Assembly: GCA_963678705.1 (NCBI GenBank)
Contig: OY783206.1
Span: 11,605,807 to 11,669,806 of the forward strand
Length of the DNA stretch: 64,000 nt
Source: Panorpa germanica
Taxonomy: Eukaryota > Arthropoda > Insecta > Mecoptera > Panorpidae
Reading direction: 5' to 3'
Positions 23,795-36,069 of the stretch are shown here, in pieces. Each line of letters opens with the position of its first letter. Positions within the stretch are counted from its first letter, which is position 1. The notes beneath the pieces are model-generated. The model did no database searches. It worked only from the letters and a program-made list of their open reading frames with translations, and had not been told where the DNA came from. Position numbers and translations under genes: made by a program.

Positions 23795-24700
23795 CGGAAT
23801 GTGGAATATTTTCTTCAGGCCCCTCTAAACTTTTCAGTCTGGAATCTCTACTTAGTTGAATCCGGCGCATAACTGTCTTCAACTGTCAGATGTTGGATGC
23901 CGTTGCAGACAACGATGTTAACTGTGGTGTTGAGCAAGTAAAACTCCAAAGCAAGGTTTGACGCCTATGCAATGGCATGATTTCAGATTAACGCACCCCT
24001 CTATTCATTTGAAGAATATTTTGAACACAATGTCATTGTACAATGATCATAACAATACAATGCCTTTGAGTTGTTTGTTGTTGACTGTCGACACACCTTC
24101 GAAAGGAGAGGAACATTACCTTGTGTTTCCTCTCTCACCTTTACTGTCTCTGGTGTCCCGTCTCCCGTCTGGTTTAACACATTACTGTGTTTTAGGTCAT
24201 TGTCTGATTCTAAATTCTTTAGGGTTGTTCCTCAATCAAACGTTTAACTTAAACAAGTTGGGAATTTAAAAGAATAAAAACACAAATCATTCTTTATTAT
24301 TGACGGTTTATGTCTTTAATTATCCAATTAATTTCGGTTGAATTTTTTAAATTATAAAATAGGTATAAATTTAATAATAGGGTTTCTGTTGGGGTTAACC
24401 CATTATGTCTTCATCAAAATTAAACTGTTCTCTCTATTATTCGTGTTGAAAAATAGATAATTGAGAACATGGGTTCACGCAGAAGAGGGCAAACGGAGTA
24501 TTTGCCCCCTTCCAATAAAATTACGCTGGATAAGATAAAATCTCAGATTTTGTAGATCAGAAGTGGGACAAATCTATGTTTGATTCAAAAGAATAAAAAT
24601 AATCGATTGATCGTATTACAAAGTAATAATACGAGTTTAATTTATAGTAGCAATATTAATTTTTATACGAGTACCTCACATTTTTTTTTATATTTATTTA
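23795..24700. other. No gene recognised
   Basis: The frame at 23958-24269 has no recognised motif. The stretch 23860-24200 is somewhat richer in G+C than its flanks but shows no splice-consistent exon to me. Confidence 0.35.
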
Positions 24701-24702
24701 TA

Positions 24703-24960
24703 GTGCATCAACTATTGATAGTTATTAGCACTTAAGCTAATATATATTACATTTTTATCAACATTTTATAGTGCATAATCTATACAATTTATAATTTTCT
24801 ATTTTTTTCAGCTTATTTCATTTATTCTATTTAAAATTCTTCAAACGTTACTTCTTTTCATTATCCATCTTTTTCTATTAGCATTCTTCTTTGTCTACTA
24901 ATTGTATACTTCTACTCTACTCTACTCTTATGAAACTGTTTCCTTATTTTTCCTTTTTAT
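24703..24960 (-). mobile_element. LINE 3' end, family L1, eroded
   Basis: On the minus strand it ends AAGTGCTAATAACTATCAAT, AGTTGATGCACTATAAATAA, the L1 terminus. The 5' part shows the same order of T-rich blocks as the 4.1- and 30.2-kb copies but is badly decayed. Confidence 0.6.
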
Positions 24961-25044
24961 TCCTCTGTCTATTTTTTTTTATCCATTTTTTCTTTTCGTT
25001 ATCTTTTTTTCTTTTTTCATATTCATGATTATGGTTGCACATAA

Positions 25045-25160
25045 CCAATTAAATTTTATTGTTACCAAATCCAGATAATAACTCTGACCCGAGGATCGAA
25101 CCCGGAGACATAGTAGTCAGAATTAAGCATCAATGCTCTCGACTACTTGTATCGTATCTC
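25045..25160 (-). repeat. tRNA-like SINE fragment
   Basis: On the minus strand TCCGGGTTCGATCCTCGG forms a T-arm-like stem and loop with a good Pol III B box (GGGTTCGATCC, 25093-25103). Upstream is GTAGTCGAGAGCATT, resembling a D-arm/A box. The 5' acceptor strand does not pair as in a true tRNA and a non-tRNA tail follows (ATCTGGATTTGGTAACAATA). The same layout recurs at 29138-29275, so it is a SINE family rather than a tRNA gene. Confidence 0.65.
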
Positions 25161-25164
25161 ACAT

Positions 25165-25975
25165 TTTATTTCCTCATCGCAATTTCATTAATTCCCGTCA
25201 TTTTTCGCTTCTAAATACACTCCTGAAAATTAAAGTGTATATATAATTGAATTTTAATATGAATTAAAATTTCTTTGAAGTAATATTTTCTAAATTAAAG
25301 CACCGTGAAATATTTCTAGGGTCTTCTTACCTATTATACTTATATAACACCTTCTCTCTCTTCATCTCTTTAGAATAATGTTAACAAAGTTTTGAGTTAT
25401 TTAACAGGACTTGGGCTAGCTCCAGGAAGTTGTTGAATATTGTAAAATAATTTACAACGGTTCATTCGGTATGTCGACGAGGAACACCCGTACCGTACAT
25501 GATCCAGCTCCGGCTCCAGCTGTAGCTGTAGCAAGTAATACCAGTAGCTGAAACTGGAATTCGAAATGAGGTTCGATCGTTGCACATGCACTCTTCTGGA
25601 AATATTTCCTAATAACTGGGAAATATTTATGAAAACGTGACCGGAAAATTTCATGATACCAATTTCGTATTTCTGTAATACATCTTCCGAAAATCACGTC
25701 AATAAACTTAGGGGTAATGGCATTGCGAGCCAAGTCTTAATTTCTATGAAAATGTAGTATATAGTATTATGGCTTCTCTCACATTGAAATAGACGGCAAT
25801 ACTGACCGCCGACTGAAAACGACTATTGTCATCGAGCTGGGATATGTGTTTATAAATGTTGCATGCACGAGATCATGAACAGTGAGTCAGAGAGAGGGAT
25901 ACCTATCAAATATATAATATACTTTTATCTCTTGATATAAGTTGTCTAATTAATAAAAGCTTGTTCTCATGATAG
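25165..25975. other. No gene; short CAG/GCT-rich stretch
   Basis: At 25504-25532 CCAGCTCCGGCTCCAGCTGT and AGCTGTAGC form a short hexamer-like repeat. Overlapping minus-strand frames at 25397-25733 owe their length to it and show no domain. Confidence 0.35.
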
Positions 25976-25979
25976 GGTA

Positions 25980-26607
25980 GGCTAATGCAACTTTAATACA
26001 TCCTATTGAATATTTAGATTATAGTCGACCTAGTCAACTACACTATAGTGTAAGAGCAGACTATAGGTTGCTATCACAATCTGAAATGTACAATTATTTG
26101 TTTAAAGTTGCAATATTATAGGAGTTATCAACAATTATTATATACATTCTTGCCTCTTTAATAATTAAGGGAAAGAAATGAGAAAAACATTAATGTCACA
26201 TCCATTTCTTACCCTTTTTTCTTAAATGAATTGCCATCTCTTTTACAACAGAGTGTAATAGAATTATACTTAAACATTAGATACTACTTTACAGCTGCTT
26301 CGCTATATACAACATATTCAAGCAAAATGTTTTGATGTCACATTTTGGAGTCACTTTGCCATCACATTGAAGATGCGTATGATTTTTTGTCATGTAAGAC
26401 TTATAGTTCAGTTTCTCACAGTCTTTCATGTGAAATATCTATTTTATCGGCTACAAATGGCGAAACCACTCCACCTGTCGGAATAAAAATGAAGATGTAG
26501 TTTATGCAAATAATTGATAGAAACATCACAAAATAGGACACTTCACCAAATTAACTGGGTGTCTTTAAATATTTCAATAAATATTAAAAAATAGTTCACA
26601 AGCCCAT
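25980..26607 (-). mobile_element. C-family MITE, decayed, with a T1 insertion
   Basis: Blocks similar to the C family in reverse are CTGAAATGTACAATTATTTG (26081), CTCTTTAATAATTAAGGG (26154) and ATGTCACATCC (26193), with the family end TTCACAAGCCCAT at 26595-26607. A T1 copy occupies 26341-26560. Homology is patchy, and the left boundary is estimated. Confidence 0.5.
26341..26560 (+). mobile_element. T1 MITE copy with damaged left end
   Basis: It begins CATTTTGGAGTCACTTTGCC and contains GATGCGTATGATTTTTTGTC, TTTATCGGCTACAAATGGCG and CACTTCACCAAATTAACTGG, which ends the element. Compared with T1 at 51.2 kb the outer left bases are lost and the right end has a 3-4-bp deletion. Confidence 0.8.
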
Positions 26608-26614
26608 TTGGCGA

Positions 26615-27510
26615 TAACGAAAACTGAATGGGGACTGCTAGTTTAATTACTTGCAAAAAGGATAGAAGCGATATCATAATTGGAACAACTAAAAAGAACC
26701 CTGAAACGTTAGATAATGCCGAGTTTAACTTCCGTTACGAAGAAAACCATGAAAATGAGATAAAAGTTTTTCTAATGAAAACAACGAAAACATTATACGT
26801 ATATGTACAATGCATAAATTATTCTATGAACATTTCAGATTCTTTTATATCCTCCAGCTAGTAGACAAAAATAAATCCAAACTTCACAACCAGAAGATCT
26901 ACCTCCCATTTACACTACTCCACCCGCCTCCGCCCCCATCTACGAAACGTCATCCAGTATCCAATATAAAAGAATATTGAACATTATTCTTATATTGAAA
27001 GTATATATTGCTGCAATGGATTGTAGCTCGCGTAGTCAACGGAGTCTATAAAGTTTTGTAATAGTTACTTCTTCTATAGATGAGATAAAACTTACATCCA
27101 TAAAGAAGAGAAAAAGTAAATATATAAAATGGAAAATAATATACAAGAGAGAGCAAATACAATAGTATAATACCACAATGGTAATGGTAATGGTACAGCA
27201 CATCATATGCACTTAAATGATACAAACACCATAAATCATCCATGTTAATAAGTCAGATTCTCTGCGTGGGAGTGGCACATAGCCGCCTGAGTAGATGGTA
27301 TTCAAAGTAGGCCTCCAGTATACGAGTATGCTGTTGCAGTGTAATATTGTTTATGTGTATCCGGCTAAACTCCGATATACGTATATTTAAGGTTTATTTA
27401 ACATAAAATAAAGTTAACCAGGTTAAAGTGGCCTTTTCTGTGACCTAAACATGAAGAAGGATAAAAAAGGAGACGTTTTAGATTAAATAATAACACGTTT
27501 CGTTTAAGTA
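26615..27510. other. No gene recognised
   Basis: The frame at 26628-26861 has a start but no recognised motif. One TACGAGTA octamer lies at 27321-27328. Confidence 0.35.
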
Positions 27511-27513
27511 TAA

Positions 27514-28004
27514 CGCCTATCGCACACTGCAATTGAATTTTAACCGGACGTATACGCCCTACTACTACACTTCATCTATCCGAACCCTGTAAATGTTATG
27601 AACTCACACTGCAAGCGACAAAGCCGTCCGAATACGGGCTTTACGTAATTCTCACACTGTTGTATTTAAGCGAATTTCAACCAAGCAAATATATGCCATA
27701 CAAGCCATCTTAGACTGGAAGAGATTAGTCTCTTTCCTAACAGTGGTGTATCGATAAAAATTAAAGTAAAAGTTTGGTCTCATGATAAATTATGTTAGTG
27801 CAAAACAACTCCAATACACCCTACAGTACTCAAGTTTGACTTGGCGTACTGTCGTATCGGTACGTGGTATTTATGTATCGTGACACAACACATGCAAAGA
27901 ACACAGGAGTCTACTTACTCTGAGAGTTGTAGCCCCTCAACGAAGTCGCCGATTTACGCCCAAATTCGCTGTTGCTTTAATACGCTTGCAGTGTGCGACA
28001 GGCC
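27514..28004 (+). mobile_element. PIF/Harbinger-like MITE, family H1, short subfamily
   Basis: The ends are CGCCTATCGCACACTGCA (left) and, read in reverse, GGCCTGTCGCACACTGCAAG (right). TAA flanks both sides (27511-27513 and 28005-28007). The interior carries the shared H1 core (GTGGTGTATCGATAAAAATT, then TCTCATGATAAATTATGTTA) and a stretch CGTATCGGTACGTGGTAT found also at 36.5 kb. The termini differ from the 1.2-kb copy (CGCACACTGCA versus CTCAGTATGGG), so two subfamilies are present. It is non-coding. Confidence 0.8.
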
Positions 28005-28478
28005 TAATATTACATAGACTCTAGGTAAAATCCATGTTTTTTGTTTAGCGGAATGTATCTTTTATTTACTGCTAACACTTTTCAATTGTTTTGATTAAAA
28101 TTTTTGAATATATGAAGCCATCCGGGAAAAATACAACATCAAAGATTGTAGTCCTAAGAGAGTCTCTTTTTGAGATGTTTTATGAAGTGAAAAGTGAATA
28201 AAACAAAAAGTGTTTGTGTTTTTTGGAATATTGAACAAAGCTTCTTACATGAAGCTCATTTATTTAATAGCTAAAATAGTATTGTGTATATAATCGTTGC
28301 ATTAATTGTTATTAAATTGTTTTATGAGCTTTTTAAGTGACAGTATACTACTCGCGTTTGCTTAAATTAACGTATTAAAAATGTATGTATTACTTAGGTA
28401 GAAAATTGTCTTACAGTGTCAGTTTTACACTTCAAAGGTCGGTTGCTGAAAACATAGTTATTGAAATTGTTACTTAAC

Positions 28479-28768
28479 ATGGATAGTTAAGAAGAAGTAA
28501 CAGTAAATCGTTCTGACGATCCAGTACACCTGCTACAAGATCGGCAGAATATACCTCAGGAATATAGGCTGATATTTGAAAGCAGGGAAAATCTGCAAAA
28601 CCTTATTGAGTTTATAAACAAAACCAATTTAATCTTTTTATTTTAAGTATGTTTATAAGTTGTAAATTATTTGTTGTAAATGTTTATACCATAAATGTAT
28701 ATATTCTTTTTAAGTTCTAATAACTTTTGAAAGTTGATGCACTCAAATAAATATTTAAAAAAAAGTTC
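28479..28768 (+). pseudogene. LINE C-terminus and 3' UTR, family L1
   Basis: A frame from 28491 to the TAA at 28644-28646 reads DDPVHLLQDRQNIPQEYRLI, FESRENLQNLIEFINKTNLI and FLF, the kind of NLIEFINKTxL ending seen in jockey/I-type LINE polyproteins. A TAA at 28488-28490 cuts it from the upstream ATG. The 3' UTR ends CTAATAACTTTTGAAAGTTG, ATGCACTCAAATAAATATTT and AAAAAAA. The same 3' terminus is found at 4.1, 23.4, 24.7 and 30.2 kb. It is a 5'-truncated copy, probably among the younger ones. Confidence 0.7.
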
Positions 28769-28816
28769 AGCAGTATGATTCACCGTTCTATATTTTTAAC
28801 TGACCATATTAATTAA

Positions 28817-28925
28817 CATATCACTCAATAAGTTCGCTGGATGACATGTAGATGGCGCCACCATTAACAAATCTATATGATTTTTAGATAGTACCAACCT
28901 TTAAACGATATGTGCCAAAAATTCC
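28817..28925 (+). repeat. Possible mariner-like 5' end remnant
   Basis: TATCACTCAATAAGTTCGCT with TAGATGGCGCCACC about 40 bp on, then TAGATAGTACCAACCTTTAA and ACGATATGTG. The first block recurs at 9104-9140 and the last at 21648-21680, so this is a dispersed element. I suspect a mariner 5' end from the layout but see no transposase. Confidence 0.35.
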
Positions 28926-29137
28926 GGACATTCCGACTATTAGTTTACGAAGATAGAGTGATTTCAGTGATGCTATTTCTTTAACTTTCAAAACCCATTG
29001 TAACACTTTCCGTTTTCTGACTTGACAGCTGTCGTTTTTGACAACAAGTAGGAACATATACCGCTCTCTCTCGCACACATTTTGGCCAAACTTTTAATCT
29101 ATATGAAACATAGGCTATTCACTCTCCAAATATATAT

Positions 29138-29275
29138 ATGTTCTAAGACAGCAACCGGCCCTAATTTTGACATCATTCAAACCCAGAAAATTCAGCACTG
29201 GTCAGATAATCGAAACCGGAGACACAGCAGTATAAAGTATAAATGCTATCGGCCACTATGTCGTCAACATGGTTC
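29138..29275 (-). repeat. tRNA-like SINE fragment, second copy
   Basis: On the minus strand it shares the order of the 25.1-kb copy: GCCGATAGCATTTATACTTT, GCTGTGTCTCCGGTTTCGAT and a tail through CTGGGTTTGAATGATGTCAA. The B box is mutated (GGTTTCGATTA), so it is presumably transcriptionally dead. Confidence 0.55.
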
Positions 29276-29284
29276 TATTTGGTG

Positions 29285-30185
29285 CTAATTTTATAATCTT
29301 CTAGTTTCGTTTTAAACTATTATATTCATAATTTATAGCAAATAGCAACAGCACCCCTTGCCCCTCTGTCTGGCAACGGCAACCCATGATTTAACACAAT
29401 GCAGCACGTGGGCTTGTTGATACATCTACGTCACCCAAACAGTAACAACAATACTATTGTACAGCGTAGGTTACAAGTCAAACGTCCAGGTGATTAGTCC
29501 TTAAAATGCCGGTCGCGGTCGTCCGGAGAAAAATGATAAATGATTGCAACGGTGTGTAAGATGTGGGCTGTAAAATGAATATACTCGTACATATAAGAAT
29601 ACCGCAGGGTATATGACAATGCATTACTACATGCAGAACAGTTTAGGTTGTATTTTGTGAATGGACCCGTATTTTTAAAAACTTGCCCATTGTTAACAAA
29701 CTGTACGTATGGGATGTGTGGAGGCCTTTAGTATTAATGATGATCTATTAGTTCATGATTACTAAACATAATATTCGCTTGTCATGTGTGTGTTTGTTCA
29801 TGTATGTTTATTACTTGCAATAATAAATCATCACACTTAATGATGTCATACAGATGATTTTTAGTAAGTACTAATGATAATAAAGATCATGAAATAATTG
29901 CAAAAAATATTTAACAGCAGGACTAGCGTGTAAACACTTGGTTCTAGGTTTGTTTGTCATAAAGTAATTAATCGTTAATGAAGAAGATAAAGAAAGAGAG
30001 AGTGAGAAGATAGAGAATATGTAGTGGAGAGTGGTATAGTTCAAGTTGCGAGAGTTCCTTTTGCTTAAAAGTTGTTATAAGATCCGTTTAAATCTAGGAT
30101 ACTCAATTTTATATTATTCGTTGCTATATACTGTATAAAATATTATTTTACATTGTGTCACAGATTTATACAGCACAACCTTCCT
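29285..30185. other. No gene recognised
   Basis: One TACTCGTA at 29582-29589. A GA-rich stretch (AAAGAGAGAGTGAGAAGATA) at about 29993. No coding frame or repeat boundary could be supported. Confidence 0.35.
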
Positions 30186-30189
30186 GAGA

Positions 30190-30550
30190 TATTTGAGCAT
30201 ATCAACTTTAGATAGTTATTAGCACCTAAATCAATATATTCATTTACAATCATTTCTTAGTTTTTACAATTTATAATTTTTCCTGTTTCTCTGTTTTTAC
30301 CATTCTATTCCAAACTCTTCCATCGTTGTCTCCTTCTAACCGCATTACAATCTAATACAGGAATCGGTTCCACTGCGATGTCTCCCATTGCGTTCCTTGC
30401 CCCTTTCGAAATGTAATTCCGTCCATCTGTTAATGAAGTCCTCCCAGTGCACAACTTCCATTCTTTCAATTCATCTCTTTTATAAAGCTGTTTTCTTTGC
30501 GATCCTATTTTCATACTTATGATTATGTTACTGAATTTGTTTTTGGCCAA
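30190..30550 (-). pseudogene. LINE C-terminus and 3' UTR, family L1
   Basis: The minus strand carries decayed frames containing WEDFINRWTELHFERGKERN and MEEFGIEW, followed by the L1 3' UTR (AATATATTGATTTAGGTGCT, AATAACTATCTAAAGTTGAT). The open frame 30305-30550 is a mixture of two original frames. Alignment with the 4.1- and 24.7-kb copies supports a LINE origin. Confidence 0.6.
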
Positions 30551-30554
30551 TCTC

Positions 30555-31405
30555 GTAATTTGTACTCTTGTAACATTTGTTTGACTGCATTACCCTATTT
30601 ACCCCAGTTACTGGTGTGCAGTATATTACTTAACAAATGAATCATTAAATTTTTTACGTAAATTGTGATTCATCCTACACAAGAAACAGTTTTTGTTCTG
30701 TCATGATAGATTATGTGAGATTGTATGATGCATCCTATTTGGAGGCTACCAGTGTCACTGGGTGTTTATTTTTGTTATTCAGTTCACAACAAATTCTGTA
30801 GAAAATCAGAAATGTAATATTGTTAATGTATGTTACTTTTATGACATTGTTTTTCCAACCTTAGCTTTTTGTTTACTTTCACTTTCTTGGTTTCCTTGTT
30901 GTTGTATATGTAAGGTGGGAGGGGAGGGAGAAATGTATGAATACCATACCTTCCATTGGAAACTAGGACGCTTATTTGGTGTTTACTTGAATGTGCAACT
31001 TGAAGTGGTGCCAACTTGGTAATGTGATAAATTGTAGGGTGAGTTATGACGTCATTCACTACTATAGATGAAATCAGAAGGGATGATATTTATATTTTAT
31101 TATTTTATTTAACGTCGGAATATTTACAATATCCTTTCACTGGTGTTAAGATTTTAAGCCATCATAGGTGGGATGTGGGCACATGATATTAAGGGCAAAG
31201 AGGAAGTATAGTTCGTACTTATCTTGGAATAAGTGGAAATGCCTGTTATTTGTGCCATGTTTTAAATTTTCTACTACCACCAAGATCTGCAACGATGGCG
31301 GCTTCAGGCAGTCTCTCGACCAGACTCTTCTGCGCACGCCACCGCGACTCTCCTACTCATTGTAGCTTCGTTACGTCTACATATAACAACTACTTTTATA
31401 TAAGG
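30555..31405. other. No gene recognised
   Basis: A G-rich stretch GGTGGGAGGGGAGGGAG lies near 30914-30930. Frames here (30762-31022, 30823-31059, 31146-31365) overlap one another on both strands and show no motif. Confidence 0.35.
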
Positions 31406-31410
31406 CAGTA

Positions 31411-31650
31411 CTAAAACGCTTATTGACATGTGACATAGAGCTATGGGGTAGTACAAGCTCTTCCGGCATAGAAATCCTTCAACGTTTTAAATTAAACTGC
31501 TCAAACAAACCTTCCAAGATATGTTCCAAACTGACTTATACACCAAGATCTATAGGTACGCCTTATATAAAGGACGAAATTAAAGTCATCAGCAAGAAAT
31601 ATCTACGAACGAGACGGCGTAGTTACATAATACTCGTATCAAAATAACAG
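31411..31650 (+). pseudogene. Jockey-type LINE reverse transcriptase C-terminal fragment
   Basis: The frame reads LKRLLTCDIELWGSTSSSGI, then EILQRFKLNCSNKPSKI, TYTPRSIGTPYIKDEIKVIS and KKYLRTRRR. This follows the jockey block LxYGIQLWGxxxxSNIEILQRFQ...IPTVKEEI...KYL..L seen in cleaner form at 12.58 kb. Start and stop are not those of a protein. It is a short dead fragment. Confidence 0.75.
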
Positions 31651-31654
31651 TTAA

Positions 31655-32995
31655 GCTAAAGAGTACGTCATCGGTAAAAGAAAATTTGATGAAGGTCTCT
31701 CGGGAGAGAATGTAAATTATGAATTGAATAAAAGAAAAAAAATTATAATACATCTACAACTAGGACTCTTAAGACATTGTCACCAGTATGTGGTCGTCCT
31801 AACAGTGGTTAATTTGAATTTGGTGATATAGTAACTGATCTAGTGACTTGATTTACTTAGTAACTGTCCCTAGTAATGATCCCTAACGCTTCCTTTATCT
31901 TCCACGTGTTGTTCTACAAAGTCAATGCAGTTGATGAGAGTAGTGCGCATCTATGGACGCTTACTCTTGCGTTTGAGTCAGCTTACTTGATATAATTGGG
32001 ATGGAAAAAATTTCTATAAAAATGTTCGTTTAATCTCTTCTATCTTTAAGCAGTTGTTTATGTCTAAATTCATCAACGTTTTCACCTATGCTATGCTGTA
32101 ATTTTTCCAGCTTTATTTTTGTATATTTAATAAATGCATGCCGCAAGCCTTTATATTCTTCCATATAATTATTATTTACAATTCGTTAATTCTAAATTAA
32201 GCTTAGAAATAATAATTATATCTCTTCCTTTTTCTCCTCGTGTCACTTTCTCTTTCCTTTTCTCCTTACTTCACCATTCTAAACTCTCTGTTTTTCTTCC
32301 TTTTTCTCTCTTTTAAATTCTTTCCTCTTTGTACCTCCGCCATGCACCTTCTTCCTTCTCTTGCTCCTCTATTATTTTTCCCTTCTCCATTTCTACGCTG
32401 TCACCCATCTCTTTCCTTCCTGTTCTCCTCTTAGCAGTTATTTCCCTTATCTACTTGCTTTCTTTTCTTATTTAAATAAATATACAAATATTCTGCACAT
32501 TTACTTTGTGTCTACACATTTTTGTTATTGTAACCATATGATTATGTTTATCTCTTCTGATTTTGCTTTTTATAAAAACTACCATATGCCATATATATGG
32601 TACATGGTACGTAGTACATACATTTACAGAAAGTTAGCAGTGTAAAAACTTATGGTATCTATTAGGATATTGAAAAGTTTTTTATGTAAGTTTGGCAAGT
32701 ACTTTCTGCTCTCGTTATGAATATCCAAATATTAATATATGTATCTCTAAATGTGGAGGAAAAATTATTTTTGCCAAAACTTTTTACAATTTTAATAAAT
32801 TTTATCCTTTTCTGAAACTTTTTTGTAATAAAATATTTGATATAAACATATAAAAGAAGTTTTTATTGTAATTACTCAGGGGGCGGTCGGTGGACGAATA
32901 AAGTAGGGTTTTAAAATTTCTTGCTATTTATTAGGTGATATATATCACTTAGTATGTTTTTATGGCATAAATATATTTTTTATGTGTATCTTATA
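31655..32995. other. No gene; pyrimidine-rich tract
   Basis: 32220-32460 is strongly C/T-rich (TCTTCCTTTTTCTCCTCGTG and similar). This generates three overlapping S/F/L-rich plus-strand frames that I regard as artefacts. It may be the antisense of an A/G-rich LINE tail, but I cannot show it. Confidence 0.4.
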
Positions 32996-33000
32996 ATATA

Positions 33001-33341
33001 CTAGCTGTCCCGGCCACGCGTTGCTGTGACTAACGTTTTTGTCATATTACATTACATAGCGCCATCTATTGAATATTTACTCAATCTAGTCAACAGATGT
33101 CGCCATCATCGTCGCCAGATGTCATATGTCATATACAGATAATTAATAGACAAATAATTTGCAATAAGATAATATTGCAATCATAAATTGAGATGTAAGC
33201 TATCCTATCTTTCAAGTTGGGTCAAACTGCACCCGGTGTACAAATTTGATTAAAATCGGTTAAGTAGTTTAGGAGTCCATCGCGGACAAACACAGACAAA
33301 CACGGACAAACAACGTGACACGTAATTTATATATATTAAGA
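33001..33341 (-). mobile_element. Helitron-like non-autonomous element, second copy
   Basis: The minus strand begins TCTTAATATATATAAATTAC and ends GGCCGGGACAGCTAG, between A and T flanks as at 7469-7831. It carries one unit of the 25-bp motif but has a local triplication of ACAAACACGG-type decamers (33290-33312) not present in the other copy. The two copies are otherwise very similar. Confidence 0.65.
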
Positions 33342-33344
33342 TTA

Positions 33345-34338
33345 AAGGATTGTTATATTGTTCATTTATGGAGAACCTATACTGTGGAAATATGCCACAG
33401 TTGAACATTAAAGATAAAATGTAAATGCCTTAGCCGGTGTATGTAACTGACTACGTACACCGATGAGTTCCAGTGTTATCTTTCGAGCTCTCTTGTTGGA
33501 CGGTAAATATAAATCTGAAGACTCCACCAATGGATAATAAATTGGGGATAGAAGAACTAAGAATGCAAGAATCGCGACTAGGAACGGCCATAATTTCAGG
33601 GTTGATATCCCACCTCAGTCCACGACCCAACAGTGACCCGTAAAAGCTTCATTATGTCTAAAAAGTTCAATTATGAATAGATACAATTGGCATAGACTTT
33701 CAGTTAGGATTATCTCTTACTTAAAATAATTAAATATATTAATCAGAATTGTATTTAAAATATAACCTTTAGAGTGTCGGAAATTTAATAGTAAAACAAA
33801 GAATACATAAAATTGTTATTGCAAAAAAAAGATAAGAAAACAAACACTTTGTTAAAGAGTTACAGTCATCAGAAGACACGTTCCTCGGGTGCGACATTAA
33901 GAATTCAACAAAACAAAACCAAAATATCAAGGCGAAGAAAGGTCTCGAGCTAATGCACACCAATTCAAGCGTGAAATGACACAGTAACATGAAGCTCTGT
34001 TTGTATAGACAGGAAGAAACATCGAACCTTGCATTTGGGACATATAGCAATTTTTTTTTAGAATATAAAATCTTTACTTCAATTAGAATTTTTGGGGTAG
34101 AGAGAACGTCCTAAATTTTTAAAGAGCTCTTTAATGGGCAATAATGTCTATTTCTGGAAATATGATACATTCCCTAAGTACATTTCCTTTTCATCACAAT
34201 ATTAATAACAAATCAACTTTTACTAACTTATTTTCTCGTCTTTCCTCCATGCATCACATGCAGTGCCGAATTAACCATGTCTCGGACCACTAATACCGTA
34301 TTAAAATATATTTTTTCTATCACAACGCAAATTTATTT
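33345..34338. other. No gene recognised
   Basis: Includes the frame 33769-34050 (minus), which is Cys/Phe-rich with no recognisable domain and no splice context, so I treat it as chance. Confidence 0.35.
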
Positions 34339-34341
34339 GTA

Positions 34342-34972
34342 ATGGGCTTGTGTCCTCATTTTTTAGAGGTCGATTTTTCAATTGTTGATTGAAATTGATG
34401 TTAATAAATGTATATTGGCGTTTTTATTTTATAAAATATCTGAATGTTAACAGAGATATAGCAATTAAAAGTTTGAATTGTAGTTTTAGCGCTAAAAATG
34501 GTCGGCCATATTTTTATGACGTGAAATGCATTTTAACGTCAGTTATTTGTTGAGTAGGTCAGTGCTGTGGTAATGTTTCGTAGCTGTTGGTAGTCAAATA
34601 ATAAAGTCAAGTCAAAGAATAATAAATTTTTATATTATTTAACTCTGCTAAGGCAGACATAATATTGAAATTTTATTGTTCCTTGAAATAGCTGTAAATA
34701 ATATTTGATATTTTGATATATAAATACATACATATAGAAGAGATTTATGAGCTGTAAGGTTGGTAGCGGTTATGATGTCACATGCATTTGGAATGTGTAC
34801 AACGTTGAATCCCTTTAATAATTAAAGAGACAAAATGACTTTTTTAATTGTTAATATCTCTTAACATATAAGGAGTTATTAAAAAATAATTGAACATTTG
34901 AGGTTCTAGTAACGCACTTTATGAATATATAGTACACTTTTATAGAAATTAAGACACAGGACACAAGCCCAT
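34342..34972 (+). mobile_element. C-family MITE, intact reference copy
   Basis: The inverted ends are ATGGGCTTGTGTCCTCATTT (left) and, read in reverse, ATGGGCTTGTGTCCTGTGTC (right), flanked by TA on both sides (34340-34341 and 34973-34974). It is 631 bp with no open frame. It provides the uninterrupted sequence at the points where a T1 element (51.2 kb) and a Helitron-like element (7.5 kb) entered other copies. A TA duplication suggests Tc1/mariner-type mobilisation. The other copies show eroded flanks, so this rests on one copy. Confidence 0.8.
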
Positions 34973-34979
34973 TATGCCG

Positions 34980-36065
34980 TTTCTTTACTATATTACGAAG
35001 GTTGAAAATTTGAAACAAATGAAACAAAAATATACGTATTTTTTTATGTTTTTATTTTTGTAAAGTACAATATGCTTAAATATTATCTCTTTTAACTTTT
35101 TTGGATAGAAAATCGTTTAAAACATCCTAAATGTTAATCTTTTCCAATATATTATTTTCAATTACCATTATCGCTAATGAATTTAAACGGTTCTGAGACA
35201 TTGAAAACAATTTTTGATCAGGTTTAATTTCGAAAAGTTACGTTCACTCGTGGCGTTTGTAATCATCAGACTTCTATATATTTGCAATGCTGCCATTACA
35301 TTCGGGAAAGTTGATTGTACCATATTACCAAATTAGTTTATACGATTCCTCGACAGGTTTTTTTTTCTAGGCGCGCGAGGCGCTTGCCGATGCGGGACCC
35401 TCACGCAGTTGCCTACACTGCCCAATGGATAATGCGGGACTGATCACATACAGTTCGTTTCCCTTTTGTTATTATTTACCTAACTTTATTTACCTAAATG
35501 CTATTAAAATAACCAATACGTGTTTTGGTTTAACACATTTTCGTTTCGGATTATTCGGAACGTATCTTGACCGATAATAGTATTTACCTGTAAAAAAAAA
35601 CAATTATTGTCTGTAATTGTACTAGTTATACTATTATATGAAACATTGTATACATTAATTAAACACATTACATAATATCTATATATACATCTATCCACTA
35701 GAATTTCAATAGGTCGACTCCATTGTTTTATAATCAATAATAATAACATGAGTAGTTGTTCTATCCATAATGTATACACTTCCATGATTTGCTCTGTACT
35801 CTATGTATGAATATATTCTTGAGCCGCTAGCGACTAAAGACTAACGGATATGACGTTGCATAGGCTGTAATGATGGTATTATACATATACTCGTAAATGA
35901 TCAACTAATGACACTTTATGGATGTAGCAAAGCTGCAGTTACAACAAGAAATTTACATATTGAAATATTTATGTTGCTAATGTGGAATTTGAAATAGTCT
36001 AGGGACAACTATCCATAAATGTGTCTTTAAATCAGTGCTACAAATTGACGGAACAAGTGGTAACT
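34980..36065. other. No gene recognised
   Basis: Contains a locally G+C-rich patch at 35360-35430 (GGCGCGCGAGGCGCTTGCCG) without an open frame. One TACTCGTA at 35888-35895. Confidence 0.35.
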
Positions 36066-36069
36066 TTAA

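Noticed and set aside
25090..25150. A tRNA gene suggested by a good B box
   Set aside because: Acceptor and anticodon stems do not form and the same unit with a non-tRNA tail recurs at 29.2 kb; it is a SINE.
32134..32645. Three overlapping plus-strand frames rich in F, L and S
   Set aside because: A pyrimidine-rich tract yields such frames in all phases; no domain or start preference.
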